A DNA stretch of 64,000 nt from Paralvinella palmiformis (GCA_025642065.1 JAODUP010000578.1:186001-250000), one strand, 5' to 3'; positions 11,140 to 46,736 are shown, numbered from the stretch's first letter. Made by a program: numbers and translations. Notes: a model not told the origin generated them from the sequence alone.

Positions 11140-11549
11140 AGCAAAGATTCCATGTATGCGGGATGCGGATACGGCAAAAATGAAACATCATGTAAACAGA
11201 CGCGAGCGCTTCCATATGTCTGGATGCGGCATACCATTTGTCGTGCTGCTGCGTATCGATGCGGATACGACAAACTGAATCGCTCCATGTAACTTAAAAA
11301 CCGGACGGGTGAATCTAGAATATGACGTCAGCGGCAGGTGTTTCCCAAACAATTTGGCGGGATTTTCGATTCTCTGGTCAACCTGAAGTATTGTTCGAAT
11401 TTGTCCACATTGTAGTTCAAATCTTCGGCATAATGCTGAATAGGCATTCTAAGCATTGACCTAAAAGATGATTCTAAGGCTGTAACAATAGGAAATTGTT
11501 TTAATAATAATTTTATACGTATTTTTGGGGAATTTATAATGTGTAACAC
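11140..11549 (-). mobile_element. Possible PIF/Harbinger-like DNA transposon remnant
   Basis: The minus frame 11328-11549 contains PIQHYAEDLNY and FEQYFRLTRE, resembling the N-terminal (R/K)FF(R/L)(M/L)(T/S)xEQF region of Harbinger-type transposases, then goes out of frame. The adjacent 11150-11280 repeats ATGCGGATACG-like motifs, as in subterminal regions of such elements. The family is inferred from a short motif only. Confidence 0.35.
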
Positions 11550-11848
11550 GAACTGTTAATTTGCGACATTGGCCGTCTTGTACAGTGTCCCCCCCCCCCC
11601 GCCCCGGTTCACAGCCAAGATCTGTTTTAGTGAAATGATTTATTTAAATATTAAGTTTAATTTCTTTAAAAAATTATATTCTCATTGTAAGAATACAGTA
11701 GCCTTATCTTTTTTATTTCTAAAAACCACTTTTTGGCCTATAAGTTCAATCCGATTGAAGCTTTTATGGCAAAAGAGCCAAGACTATATCAGCTTTTTCA
11801 CAACAATTATATACACCAACAGGTTTCACTCAGTTTATTTAACAAGAT

Positions 11849-11849
<1 letters not shown>

Positions 11850-11887
<38 letters not shown>
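11850..11887. repeat. (GT)n microsatellite
   Basis: TG dinucleotide array upstream of the 11989 acceptor. Confidence 0.9.
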
Positions 11888-11988
11888 AGAGAGGGGGAAC
11901 CCTTATCAGAAGTTAATTATTATTTCTGTTATAAGTGTTCATCTCCAAATTGCCAGTCAATGTAAACTTCGTATATCTTCACGTTTAG

Positions 11989-12362
11989 AGTTAATACGCT
12001 ACAAAACAGTGGCGCCAGCTCGCCACGACCAACTGATCCGTCAGCGGGTCAGGCTGCTCGAGACACGTGACACCCTGCTCAAGCTGATTGTCAGCCTCCA
12101 GGAAATCCGTCTTCTCCTGAACTACGCCTACCGCGAGACGAAACGCTGTAGACTACCCTGGATCCGATACCGGATCCTGAACAATATCACTGGCGAGACG
12201 TTGGCGGCCTATAACCAAATACAAGAGATGAAATCTCGGCACGAACGCGAAGAGATACTGGATAGGTTTTGCCTCGGGTGCGTCCCGGATCTGTACTGCG
12301 AACTGGATGGCGAGGGAGAGGATCGGTTTGGAGACAGAACCGACGCAGGTAACGGACACTGA
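11989..12362 (+). CDS. Unrecognised helical small protein exon A', paralogue of gene A
   Basis: The acceptor CTTCACGTTTAG precedes AG TTA ATA CGC, so with one base from a phase 1 exon the first codon is completed (Glu if that base is G). It runs 124 codons to TGA. It aligns along its helical part with 7623-8044: (R/H)D.L, RL, S(M/L)(N/Q)(Q/E)IR, an invariant Cys, YR.L..I....L.AY..I. It then ends in an acidic tail (CELDGEGEDRFGDRTD). The exon is GC-rich in an AT-rich background, supporting coding constraint. Its start exon is unknown: either 6522 or something near 10707. Function unknown. Confidence 0.5.
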
Positions 12363-12463
12363 TCAGAAAAAATCTAATATCTTAGTTTCTTGTTGAACGA
12401 TCAGATTACATTTATAATTCTTTGCTTGAATTTTGGATTCGAATTAAATATTGGGATGGGCGG

Positions 12464-12469
12464 AATAAA
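12464..12469 (+). terminator. AATAAA polyadenylation signal
   Basis: The hexamer lies about 100 bases after the TGA of exon A', fitting a terminal exon. Confidence 0.5.
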
Positions 12470-13562
12470 GATTGTTGCCTTTTGAATGAAATCCAGTGAA
12501 CTACGAGTCTGATCTGGTTGAAGCCAGGATTCGTTCTCCGTAAATCGATGATCTCATGGCTTATGTTACTGATGTCAATGGGTGATTCATCGGGAGTTCT
12601 TCACCTTATGTGTGGTTCTTTATGGGATATATTTTAATAATTATATTCTATAAATTAATCATAGACCCGTGTATTGTTGTATTAAGGCCACATGTTCCAC
12701 AACACATTGTTACCTTTCATCTGAAGATTCTTAGGACCTACATATATCGTATTTAGTATTAGTATTTAGTATGAACGAAACAGGACAATAATGACAAGAT
12801 TTCCGGCCACCAATTAAAACGTCAAAATAGGTTGGGTTTTTCCTGTGGGCTATTTTTAAAGTTTGACAAAATATTTACTGATCGAAATCTATTTGCCAAT
12901 TCTTGAACCTCCATGGACGAGGACAACCATCGCAGAAGATTTACGGGAAAGCCATTTCACGGTTTCTTTCAAGTTATCCTTTAATGGGCATTCAATGTAT
13001 ATATATTTGATGTTTTAGTCAGCCTTTTAGTGTAAAACTTTATTACTTTTCCTCAGTCCACATAAGTAACCATATTTCTTATGCTAACTATATAAAATGA
13101 CCTTTACGTGTACGATTTTGTAGACAATGAGAGATTTCCCCCATAAGACTAATTTGCATATTAACAGAAACAAGACGATCCCGACCTGTCGTTCTAAATA
13201 AACGAAAAAGTGCCCCAAATGAAAAGACATAAAATTACGATGGCTTGATGTCGAATTTGATTCACGAAAGTGCGGATTCATTCAATTGTAGTCCAACAAT
13301 AACAAATTAACATATTTTCTGTAACACAAATTGCAGTCGAGTTAATTTAAATTAAAGAAGACGCCATTGAACTTTTATTGAAGCATTTTAATCCATGTTT
13401 TGGTTTCCATGTTTCCATTCGTTGTTATTTATCATCGAATGCATGAGTCGAATATGACAAAGACGATTAAATCAAAGATGATTAAGTTAAAATTTATTCA
13501 ATATTCAATGTGACACAAATACAGCATCTAACTAACATTTAACAAAACTAGTGTATATATTG

Positions 13563-13596
<34 letters not shown>

Positions 13597-14249
13597 TACT
13601 ACCTATAGATTTTTCGAGTTGGTCTAAGTTAATTAGGGAAATACCATTACACTCAGTCAATAGTTTCTTAAATAACTCACTAAGGTAGTTTGTGGCCATA
13701 GAATATAGTCCTGGCTTTAGAAGTAAAAACTGAGATTGATTGGACAGAATATACAATCTTTATTTACAAAATACGAACATTCACGAACATTCGAAACTTT
13801 TCATCGCCGAAACGTCGATACTACAAATAAACGTTGGTTCCTTTCTAGAATACGTTCCAAGTTCAAACCTGACTGATGGCATGAAAAGGGTCATCGTGAG
13901 AATCGTTATTTATCTTATTAAAATTTTAGTTGGCTGAATCCTGGCGGATTGTTTCCCAGTTAATAATTCGAGTGGGTTTCATAATAAGGCAACTTGAGCG
14001 ATAATTCGTCGCGTTTACTTCGATCACTTGAACGTCGGCTAACCCGCATAGCTGGGCTCCATGGGAAACCTGAGATGTACAGGAAGGAATTAGTAATTAT
14101 ATGATTGAAAGTTTGGCCGTTTTCTGAAACCCGAATGATCGTATCTCCGCTAACACACACACACACACAGACACATGCACAGACAGACAGAAAGAGAGAG
14201 AGAGAAACACACACATACACACACACATATACATGTATATATGCATACA

Positions 14250-14283
<34 letters not shown>

Positions 14284-14360
14284 ACACATATATATATATA
14301 TATATATATTAAATGTGTCATTTAGTTAGTGGTCATCACGTGGTTGTCGTTTGTTTACAG
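12470..14360. other. Intron or intergenic DNA with (AT)n, (CA)n and (GA)n repeats
   Basis: No convincing exon. Repeats include (AT)n at 13566-13593 and a compound CA/GA/AT block at 14153-14310. An ATG at 12912 starts MDEDNHRRR, faintly like the MALDENTL start, but has no good donor, so it is not called. Confidence 0.5.
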
Positions 14361-14560
14361 AACAACACGATAGAGAGATGGAGCTGGAAATTGAACGTCT
14401 GAGAATAGAAATAACAAGAGTACGTCAAGTTTATCAACACGAATCTTCTATATTTGATAGAATGGCCCAAGAACGGAAATCTCTTAGTAAATATTCCTTA
14501 ATTCAGCGATATATAATGGCTAAGGTTATTGTTAAGATCGCCGCCAAATCGGAAATTTGA
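14361..14560 (+). CDS. Unrecognised helical exon B', paralogue of 8335-8528
   Basis: The acceptor TTGTTTACAG leads to AA CAA CAC GAT. A phase 1 donor completes the first codon (Glu with G), giving EQHDREMELEIERLR and on to KVIVKIAAKSEI and TGA, about 67 residues. It is a heptad-like coiled coil for the first 40 residues and then a conserved basic/hydrophobic helix (SLIQRYIMAKVIVKIA). It matches exon B in order and length. An ATG at 14379 could start it alone. An AATAAA at 14931-14936 could serve as polyA signal. Family unknown. Confidence 0.5.
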
Positions 14561-14566
14561 GCTTTA

Positions 14567-14572
<6 letters not shown>

Positions 14573-14628
<56 letters not shown>

Positions 14629-14643
14629 GTGTGTGTGTGTGTC
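14573..14643. repeat. (CT)n followed by (GT)n
   Basis: (CT)n at 14573-14628 passes into GT repeats just after the B' stop. Confidence 0.9.
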
Positions 14644-14960
14644 TCACTTTGTGTGTGTGTTTGTTTGTGTTTATTTCTAAATATCAGCCGTCAATTTTCC
14701 TAATACACTCCGCTTCAACAACGAGTGATACCCTACGATATCGCAGCTTTCAGAAACTTGTGGTTCTTTATGTTCTATAAAGTATTACGTTAATTTACTA
14801 GCAAGCGCCAAAAATTATCAGAAAGTCAGGTCATAAATTCGACATACTGGTAAATGGTTTTAAGGGGAAAATAAGAAGAAATAGGCAGATTATCGTTCGT
14901 GGTACTCTGTTACATTTTATAATATTTTATAATAAATATTCCCCTGTAGGGAAGACCGCC

Positions 14961-14996
<36 letters not shown>

Positions 14997-15067
14997 GATA
15001 TAATGTATCAGAACTATAAAAATATATGTACATATATGCCACAAGTATGATACCTGAAAACATCATA

Positions 15068-15086
15068 TGTGTGTGTGTGTGTGTGT
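15068..15086. repeat. (GT)n microsatellite
   Basis: Short GT array just beyond the predicted last receptor exon; (AT)n lies nearby at 14962-14992. Confidence 0.85.
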
Positions 15087-15320
15087 AAATAGCGGGATAC
15101 TAAAATCTTACCAACAATTAAGACCATTTGTTATTTTTACAAAGTAATGTATGTATGTATAGGTTTTATATAAGTGTTCTATGCGTGATTTGTTTCGTGT
15201 GGTCACATATATAATCAATGAAACGTGTACTTTCATAAATAAACAACGGAATATACAAACATTAAATATACACCGAATAACAAACAACATTTAACAACAA
15301 CAGCAAAAACAACAGAACAT

Positions 15321-38403
<23,083 letters not shown>

Positions 38404-38629
38404 CCCGGGTTTATCCTCACAGCCAGCCATCTCCCTTCTGGATCTGCTCGGCCACAGATGTCGATTCAGAGGACGCCAATGGGATGGCAACGACCCGGAG
38501 GAAATAAGATCATAAAGGGCGTAACAAAAGTATCTCAATTGACCCACATCTGATGGTTATGTTCATTTAGTAATAATTTAGTTGTTCCTATGTGCGCGTG
38601 TTTGTGGATCTGTGGTGTACGTGCGTGTG

Positions 38630-38732
38630 TGTCTGTGCGCGCGCGTGCGTCTCTCTCTCTCTCTCTTTGTATGTGTATGCATGTGTGCTTGTGAGTGAGT
38701 GTGTGCATGTATGTGTATGTCTATGTCCTGTG

Positions 38733-38773
<41 letters not shown>

Positions 38774-38776
38774 ATT

Positions 38777-38817
<41 letters not shown>

Positions 38818-38925
38818 TTATTTGTGTGTGTATTCGTGATTGTGTTCTTGTGAGTATCTCTATCTATCTATCTATATATCTATCAATCAATCAACCAATA
38901 TATCTATCTATCTATCTAAACCGCC
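38630..38925. repeat. (CT)n, (GT)n, (AT)n and (CTAT)n arrays upstream of iGluR exon 1
   Basis: Dense mixed simple repeats. No TATA-box promoter can be told apart from the AT runs. Confidence 0.85.
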
Positions 38926-39558
38926 AATTTCTACCACCCCTTGTCAGCCAGGTTGATGGCGTGAGATAGTCTTCATAATTCTATCTTGTTATGTAATTAG
39001 ATAACGGCGATGACGCGGTAATAATACATTATAGATAGCTGTTGACTTGGCTCACTAAGTGGATTACTGTACGGCTAAGTGATGAATGGAACCAATAATG
39101 AACAATCTACGGTAATTGATATCTGGATCGGAGGGGGTGGTGGGTGGTGAAACCTCGCTGACAAGATAAAAATATAAACAGATTGATTGATATCTCCTGG
39201 ATTAAACCTACAGTTTGAATGTTCCATGTAATCTACGTTAGCGTGTTATTTACTGCGTTTTGCACTTTGCTGCCAGACTGTTAAGATCAAGCTTTAGCTC
39301 ACATAAATACAACAACAACAACAATAATAGTAATAATAATACAGATTATATAAAACACCCCTACTGGATCTGCTACACTCAGGGCACAAATGCCTTTTGG
39401 ATCGACCATTTATAATAATATGAAAAAGGACAATCTCAGATTTCGCGATGAATTTCTGAAGGACGGGACAATTTTCAGACGACTGATTTATAAGCCCATC
39501 GTAAATTCCTGCAACGAAAACGCCGCTCTTCACTAAGCATATACGGGTAGTCGTCGAC

Positions 39559-40160
39559 TTACGACCTTGATTGATTACGACCATGACCGGTCTTGAGTTG
39601 ATCTGGTAGGTCCCGTGTTATAATTACCTTACGTATATTATCCCTCCTTGGCTTGATCCATGTCTGTCGTTCCGGGAACAATGTCAGATATTCCTTGTAC
39701 CATCGGCTCAGAATACATCTGCTAAACACGGACTTTGCTTCCAACGACGCTTGACGAAATTGTCCTCCTTACTGAATATTGCCCAAGATACCCGAGGACC
39801 TGGCTTCGTCATTAATAAGTGATTCTGTGTGATCGCTTCTAGATCTTCGGGACCACTGCTGGACTCAGTGATCGACCGGCTATTGACTATTCCCTATGCT
39901 TCGCAAAATACAGCCATCAAGGTGTACTCATCAAACTTCGCCATCTGTGGCCGCATCAATGTATGCAATATCTTTCTAACATTTCGGATCAATCTTTCCC
40001 ATCCTTCGCCTAAATGAGAGGCAGCGGGCGGATGGAACTGCCAATCGATACCTTGCTGGAAGAGAGAACCACGAATCTTATATTCATCCCAAGCAAGCAT
40101 CTCTTGACGAGGGTCCCTCTCTGTTCCTACGTGGTTTGTGCCATTGTCAGAAAGCATCAA
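39559..40160 (-). pseudogene. BEL/Pao retrotransposon integrase fragment
   Basis: 40160-39894 reads SDNGTNHVGTERDPRQEMLA, QQGIDWQFHPPAASHLGEGW and ERLIRNVRKIL: the integrase core with second Asp and catalytic Glu environment altered to HLGEGWERL. 39744-39559 gives the C-terminal RWYKEYLTLFPERQTWIKPR block. Frame breaks separate them. A preceding piece at 40716-40486 contains QKMADLPLVLP, like the zinc-binding/linker region of Pao integrases. Not intact. Confidence 0.85.
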
Positions 40161-40485
40161 TTTAACCTTTTACGCGCGAAAGATATTTTTGAGGGCACAT
40201 CATTTGAAATCAGTTTTTTTAGTTAACTTTGGCATTTAGTTAATATTCATGAAATGGAGCTTATGACAGTATCATAATTACCAATAACACCGGGCGCCCT
40301 ATAAATACACGGGGTGCAAAATAAAACGTACAGGGTGCAGTTATATAGGGGACAGGGCGTTGCGCCACCGTGTAATGGCCTAGCTGGAACACCGGACTAG
40401 TCTACCTGGTCTTGGTTTTGTCATACGGCATGTACCATCTATATAATAATATCCCTATTATATTATGGAGTTCAAATGATGTTAA

Positions 40486-40716
40486 TTAGTTATATACTAT
40501 GCCCGATAAGAATTGGTCCAATGGTAAGACCAATGGTAAGTCTGCCATCTTCTGTTCCAGACACTTCACTTGGTACCGACGACAAATCACACAAGACAAA
40601 TCAAAACCTCTGGTAGACCTCAGGTGAATTTGAATTTCGACCAAGATCATCGACGGACTTCTGAGCATCAGTCTGGAAACGGGAGACGGGTAATATGATC
40701 TGATATGTGGCTTCAT
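40486..40716 (-). pseudogene. BEL/Pao integrase N-terminal region fragment
   Basis: IHLRSTRGFDLSCVICRRYQ with a C..C pair and QKMADLPLV matches the C..CRR....Q.MADLP block upstream of Pao integrase cores. Confidence 0.65.
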
Positions 40717-40945
40717 ATGGGATAGCAGTTTTGTTCAGGAGTCCGGCTACTCTTAGCATACTATCCTGAAGAATCGGAACCCAGCTTTATACAAGACCTT
40801 GTCCCTCTCTCAGGGCATTCATCTCATCTGAGAAGGATCTGGTTTAATCCACACGACAAATGACCTTCTCTGCTTCAACTAACATACCCACAGATAGCGA
40901 GACACCCTGCAACTTATTCTGACTTTCACCTATTGCTGTTCTCTT

Positions 40946-41005
40946 AATAATACTGTAAAGCACATTAGAGCAGCTATAAATGTCACGTATTATTAGTATT
41001 ATCAA
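40946..41005 (+). repeat. SINE family D tail remnant
   Basis: ACTGTAAAGCACATTAGAGC, AGCTATAAATGTCACG and an ATTATTAGTATTA tail match the end of family D (30660-30945). Confidence 0.5.
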
Positions 41006-41416
41006 TCAAAAAAACTTTGTGGCTTCCTTCAGTTGCTACGTACTTCAAGATCATTGTCCAGCATAGACTTCATGGTTGGCAGATCTGATCATTAAGATTC
41101 GTTACACCAAAGATATCATGGATCTATTTTTTCATTTTTCCGACTTCAATAACTCCTCGCCACTCAAATTCCTGGACAAATCATCAGCTGGACTTAGGGC
41201 TGTAGGCACAGATTTCCTTTGACACATTTCCGGAGTTTCTCTAATTAGTGAAATATGATTTTCCCAAAACGTGTAGAATCATGTAATCTGATTCCAGATG
41301 TACCTGGTAATTGTCATGCTGTCGGTCCAATAGACCGGTCACTGTTACAAGTTCCAGACCTCACAATCATCCTTTTAGGAGTGCTATTGAATCTCTCTCA
41401 GGAGTGAACAGCAGTC

Positions 41417-41615
41417 ATGGGTGACATTGCTTCTATATTTCATCAGGTCCGTGTTAACACGGATGATACAAATTGTCTCCGTTTCCACTGGTTGCATAAT
41501 GGTGTTCTAAATGAAGAGCCAGTCGTATATAGAATGTTAGTACACTTATTTGAAGCGACGTATTCCCCAGTCTCTTCTACATTGGCAATGAAGTGTGTAC
41601 AGTCTAAGATAATTG
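41417..41615 (+). pseudogene. BEL/Pao reverse transcriptase fragment
   Basis: GDIASIFHQVRVNTDDTNCL, RFHWLHNGVL and EPVVYRMLVHLFEATYSPVS match the Pao block DI..MFHQV....D....RFLW......P..Y.M..H.FGA.SSP. It lies opposite in strand to the integrase pieces 700 bp away. Confidence 0.8.
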
Positions 41616-42247
41616 GCACCATTATAGCTCTGCGGAGTGTGATGATGGCAGTACGCAAAGTTCAGGACATCACAGATGTTGGTCAAGCAATAGTCGCGTG
41701 GTCATGGCAGCTCTGCCTTCAGAAGAACATGCCAAGCAGCTTTGAGAGATTGCTTTCGATTTCGAGAACTTGGTGTGAGCTGGTGTATGGAATGAGATCA
41801 TTTTGGTATCAAAGGTAGTAACTGATATCTTCCAGTATTAAAACTTGACGTAGCATACAATGAGTTATTGAACTAGTATTTGAACCGTTAGGTCTGGCAT
41901 CATCATATATCTTGAAGACTAAAGTTTTGTTGCAGGAGTTGTGCAGGCAAGTTGTTCCACGGGATCAAGATATAAATTGGTTCAACTCCGGAAGCTCTGT
42001 AATTCAACGTTGCCATTTAAATGGATTTATTATTTGATGCTTTTGGGGATCTTTATCTACCACTTCATTCACCTAGGTTTTCGATGTGACTTTGAAACAA
42101 AAGAATATGAATTCGTTTGCCAGAACAAAGTAGTCTTTATAACGTTACGGAAATCTCCCGTCAAGGAGTAATCGGTTTCTGTTTTTTATGGAAATCATGG
42201 AATAAAGTGAATCAGAGATAATAACCACAAGAACAATACTTACAGTT

Positions 42248-42800
42248 TCAACTGACTGGATAGCTAAAACAATAACAAATTACTCTGATTTGATCACTGT
42301 CTTCATTAAATGGGAGAATGTCGATGCTGTGAGAATACAGATAAAGAATATTACAATTTGAGTCAACTAGATTATGCTTGAATGTGTGTAGAGAAAGAAA
42401 GTCAGAAGTTGCTAAGAGGTCATTAAATGTGGATGCAGCAGTAGACTGTGTATCCAAAATGAAGATTTAAATCACCAAGGATGAATAGTAACTAACTTCT
42501 CTAGTAAATCAACAAAGAAGGATATACTCATTCCAGGAGGACGATAGAGACATGGGAAGTACCCAGTAAATGAACAGTCAGAAATGTCAATGCTGGTAGC
42601 ATCGAAACTAGAATAGATTGGGACTTTAAATTTATTGGATACCATAAAGTCAACACCACCTTCACGTCCAGAATGACGTGGTTGGTGGTAAAAGGAAAAG
42701 TCGTGGTGGCAGACATCAGAAATAGAAGAGGTTGTGTCATGACGGAGGGCTAAGCCAAGTCTCAGTGAGGGCAAGAATATCCAGTTTCTTAGATATTACC
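42248..42800 (-). pseudogene. LINE apurinic-type endonuclease fragment (CR1-like)
   Basis: LRHDTTSSISDVCHHDFSFY, HQPRHSGREGGVDFMVS, CLYRPPGMSISFF and STFNDLLATSDF match LINE endonuclease blocks (TWL...FY...R..R.GGG....VS, YRPP, GD.N). Several frame breaks. Confidence 0.8.
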
Positions 42801-43082
42801 AAGTCTGTGATACTGGCTGATTTATTATGGACGGACCTAACGTTGTCAAGTCAAGCGGTATTTTTCAGGATAGAAGGTTCTGTCTACTGTTATGACATTT
42901 TGTTATATGTAAAAGACTGTGAGGATGTGGGTTAGTTACCAAGCTACTGAAACTTGAGACCGTAACTTATAAACAGTTTCCTAGATGGGATCTGAGATAT
43001 AATAGGCTAAGATATAGTTTTTAATTTAGGACGAGTTTTATATCAATGGTAGTCGAACAAAACTCCCGGAATAAAAAAAGGG

Positions 43083-43400
43083 TTAGGGTTAATTGACAGT
43101 AATAAACACACATATAAATGGTTGTCAGAATATGGGTTAGGGTTAATTGAAAGTAATTAACACGCATACAAATGGTTGAAAGAACATGACCACTGTAATT
43201 GAAAATATTACAAATGGCAGGTAGACCGCTATGCCCTGGTCTGAATATACGAATTAAAGTTAGCCATAATTGACAGCAATTAACACACATACAAATGGCT
43301 GTTACAATATGGCCACTGCAATTGAAAATTTGTGTTCGGCCTTATATCTTTTTCAATATAACCACTGACATTCAGGTGGTTTTGTCCGCAAGCGGTTTTG
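43083..43400 (-). repeat. Dispersed repeat copy 2 with internal tandem units
   Basis: Reverse complement of 30950-31200. Here the GGTTAGGGTTAATTGAC...ACAAATGGTTG stretch is present about three times. Confidence 0.65.
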
Positions 43401-45700
43401 TCCGGGATTCGACAGCAATATAAGGTACATATCTGTGTGTAGTGATAAAAGATTTGTGTTGAATTAGGGAAAATGACAAGTTGCGTGCAATGTGGGTACA
43501 AGTAATAAAAATGATCAAATTTTGGAAAGTAAATCTCTCGTGAAGGTTTAAGGGACAATATGCCATGGTTCATTCAGTGTGAAAACAACTAGAACATTGC
43601 TGGAAACAGAAAACTACCAGAAAAAAACCTCGTGAAAACAACTTAAAAAGCAAACAGAAAACAACTCGAAACCCTCCCCCCCCAACTAGAACAGTTCTAC
43701 ATATTGCTTTCGTAGTTCTGAACTACTTTAACAGACAACATTTGAATTATGAATATACTCATAATACTAGCGACGCAACCAAGATGTAAATACACTTTAA
43801 TATTACAATGTAAATACGAGCGAAAAAGCAGGAAACCGTTTCGTAGAAGTAAGGACGACTAAGGACTATTTTATATGTTAACTAGAAACTATTGTTTTCT
43901 TTCAGATCAATGGTTGTGACATTGGAGAAAATGAATGCTTCAAGCCACAAATAGTAACAAAAGCCCGCGAAAACTAGGAGTGTCAAATCTACTTTATTAT
44001 CGCCCACAATTACAGAAACACCTGGAGATCGGGTATACTTTACTATTAACACAATGTAGTACCCACAATATGTAAAACAAACCCTAAGTATTGATGAAAT
44101 ATGGAAAAACAACGGAGTGTCATACGACATGATCCGACAACTAGCGAATGTTAAGTGTGATAATCCATTGACCTCAGGTCAATGTGATAATCTAAACGTG
44201 ATTTATTATAATGTGTTCCTGTTACGAAATGTGTACGCCGAAAGCAATGGAATCCAGAACATCATAATAACATTTTAATCAAATTAATCAGAGATAATTA
44301 GTGTCAAATGTGTGAAATTATGGAATGATTTAAAGATTGAGTATCACAAATTAAATCTTTGCAGAAATTTTAAAAAGTTACCAAGAAAATGTATACTATA
44401 TTAATGGTTATAATTAATTATTCTCATGAGTGTATTACAAATTTTATAATTAGCAATAAGAATGTGCTTATATGCATGCATTTCAGTCCTAACTAGTATT
44501 CCAGATGTATATGATTTATTTTAGTTTGTAAACTACATACTTTTTTTTTATTTCACAGGGGGATTCTCTTTGATACAAGCATTGTGCTTCTCACATTCTC
44601 TCTTTCAATATTACACTTGTTTCACGAAAATTTAGATCTAGTACAGTTTATAAAAAGGGAAGGTCAGAATCATAATGCTTATATTCCACTGACATTTCCC
44701 AAACGAACGATGACAACTGTTAATACTAATGTTGACACGACGTTAATAGTCAAATCATAATAGCACTTCCCCAAGTGTACCCGTCCCAATTTGGAGAAGA
44801 CACGATATCCACATTTTCTAGCCTTTAACCTTCATTGAAAAAAAAATGGGAGTTATCCATGTCATACCTTCAACAAAAATTAAATTGGTTTGAACTTGAC
44901 ATAATTACTGAACGACGTTATGATGACATCAGGTTTACTCCCACAATGCTGATGTTGCATTATGTAGATTGACGATTCGAAGCATTATTCTTTTGGCAAT
45001 GAAATCAAGATTATCTGTCCAAAGAGCCATTGAGGTTACACTCTTCCCACAATTTCAAGTATTGTCCAAATGCCTAAATTGTGTCTGGAATTCTTTTGAA
45101 TGGAATTTTTAAATAAAATACTTCCCTTTCTGTATCTACAAAATGAACAACAGTACGATAGAAAAATTATTTATTTTCCTCTGAGAACAGATAGATAAAG
45201 TGATCACAGTGGATGAAGCATAGAGCAAAACATTTATCAAACAACTTAGAAGCTATCATTGGCATCTATACTTAAAAGCTTAAATCAAACAATAACATGC
45301 CTTGTATAACAATGAAGATAACAAAACAAAAACATTAACAAATAACCATTCAAATTAACAATAAAACTGCAAGATCTATCTAAAATAAATGATATATGTC
45401 AATAAAAATCCATGTATTGTTTCTAGAGATTAGCACTGGGGAAATGCTATAACCATGCTATTCTCTATCCATATGTGTGTATCAGTGTATATGCAAGTGT
45501 ATTTTCACACACACACACACACACACATAGAAAATGAATGCAAATCACTGACTGATACAACAAAAAAGATTGACAAAAACTGATTTGTTAACTAAACACC
45601 ACGCTCAATAACACAGTTCTAATTAGGTATGGCATTATGTAAAAATAGACATCTCTCAATGATATCAGTAAACTGATTTTGGAAATCCAAACCATAATGC
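43401..45700. other. AT-rich DNA without a recognised gene
   Basis: No frame with coding features. A fragment at 43886-43925 (TTTTCTTTCAGATCAATGG) resembles the terminus of the THAP element at 32680-32705. (CA)n lies at 45508-45527 and 45728-45754. Confidence 0.5.
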
Positions 45701-45976
45701 AACTGTACAGAACTGTTTATTGGCCACACACGCACACACACACACACACACACACTTAAACAGTGATAAAGTCAGGACAGATTTCTTCATTAATGCCAAT
45801 AAATATCCTCTTTGGAATGACTGCACCATGACAACAATTAGAGCCAAGTGCATATAACAACAAACCGACTAGAAGATCTCCTGACTGATAATTCAAGCTC
45901 AACATATTAACCATTCTGCCTGCAAGTGTATGAGATCCCCAGATAAATAGTACTTTACATCTTGTAGACATCAAAG

Positions 45977-46297
45977 ATGGGGTCAATTCCATTTGGTCAA
46001 TTCCAATTCCACATCAAATTTATCAATTCCAAATTACCTACTCTTTTTTATCTACTACTTTTTACCATGAGTAGGTACTCAAGAGTGCCTACCTGGAATA
46101 CCTACTTTCAGTAGTTTATATTCCAAGTAGGATTGTCATGGAAGAAATAATTCTGAATTAAATGGTAAATTAATTTGTGGATTTAATTATTTTGTAGGAA
46201 ACTTCAATTCCAAATTTATCAATTCTTTTTTTTAAATAATCAATTTGAATTCCGGAATTGTCCATCAATTCCAATTCTGGAATTGAATTGACCCCAT
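45977..46297. mobile_element. MITE of the GGGTCAATTC family, copy 2 with intact termini
   Basis: Begins ATGGGGTCAATTCC and ends GAATTGACCCCAT, perfect inverted 12-13-bp termini. Both ends carry extra AATTCC-type subrepeats. The middle has GAGTAGGTACTC and GTTTATATTCCAAGTAGG. No ORF. Related copies at 1770-2041 and 51078-51345. Confidence 0.88.
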
Positions 46298-46736
46298 GTG
46301 TGGTAGACATGGATTTTGTGGTAGCCTACAAAATTTTTCAAATTACATACTATCAACATCCAGTGGATTCTCTCGTTTTGACAGCCAAGTCGTTCAATGA
46401 TGCACCATTAATATTTCCAAGTCAGGACATATGGGATATCTAAGTAAATAATGTTTTGCTAAATGTGACTGATAGGCAACCAGGCCAGATGAGATATGTT
46501 CACGACTGTTATTTTTAATTTCCTTAGATTTACAAGAAAAATATAACAGATACAGGGCCAACAGCTGATTGGCAATAAGTAAGCATAGTATATACGTTCT
46601 ATGAAAAAAGTAAATACCAGGGCAATGTTAAGATTCATTACCCCTGAAAGAATCATTTACACAATTTTTTAATTTTCACAGATTATCAAGTTTAATTCTG
46701 GAGGATGGAGGTGTAACAGAGTGACAGAAATATTCT

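Noticed and set aside
12912..12985. MDEDNHRRR frame as a possible start exon for the B' exon
   Set aside because: Only a loose M.DEDN resemblance to the gene A start and no acceptable phase 1 donor.
46258..46443. + strand frame crossing the MITE end
   Set aside because: Half of it is MITE terminal sequence; no domain or conservation evidence.
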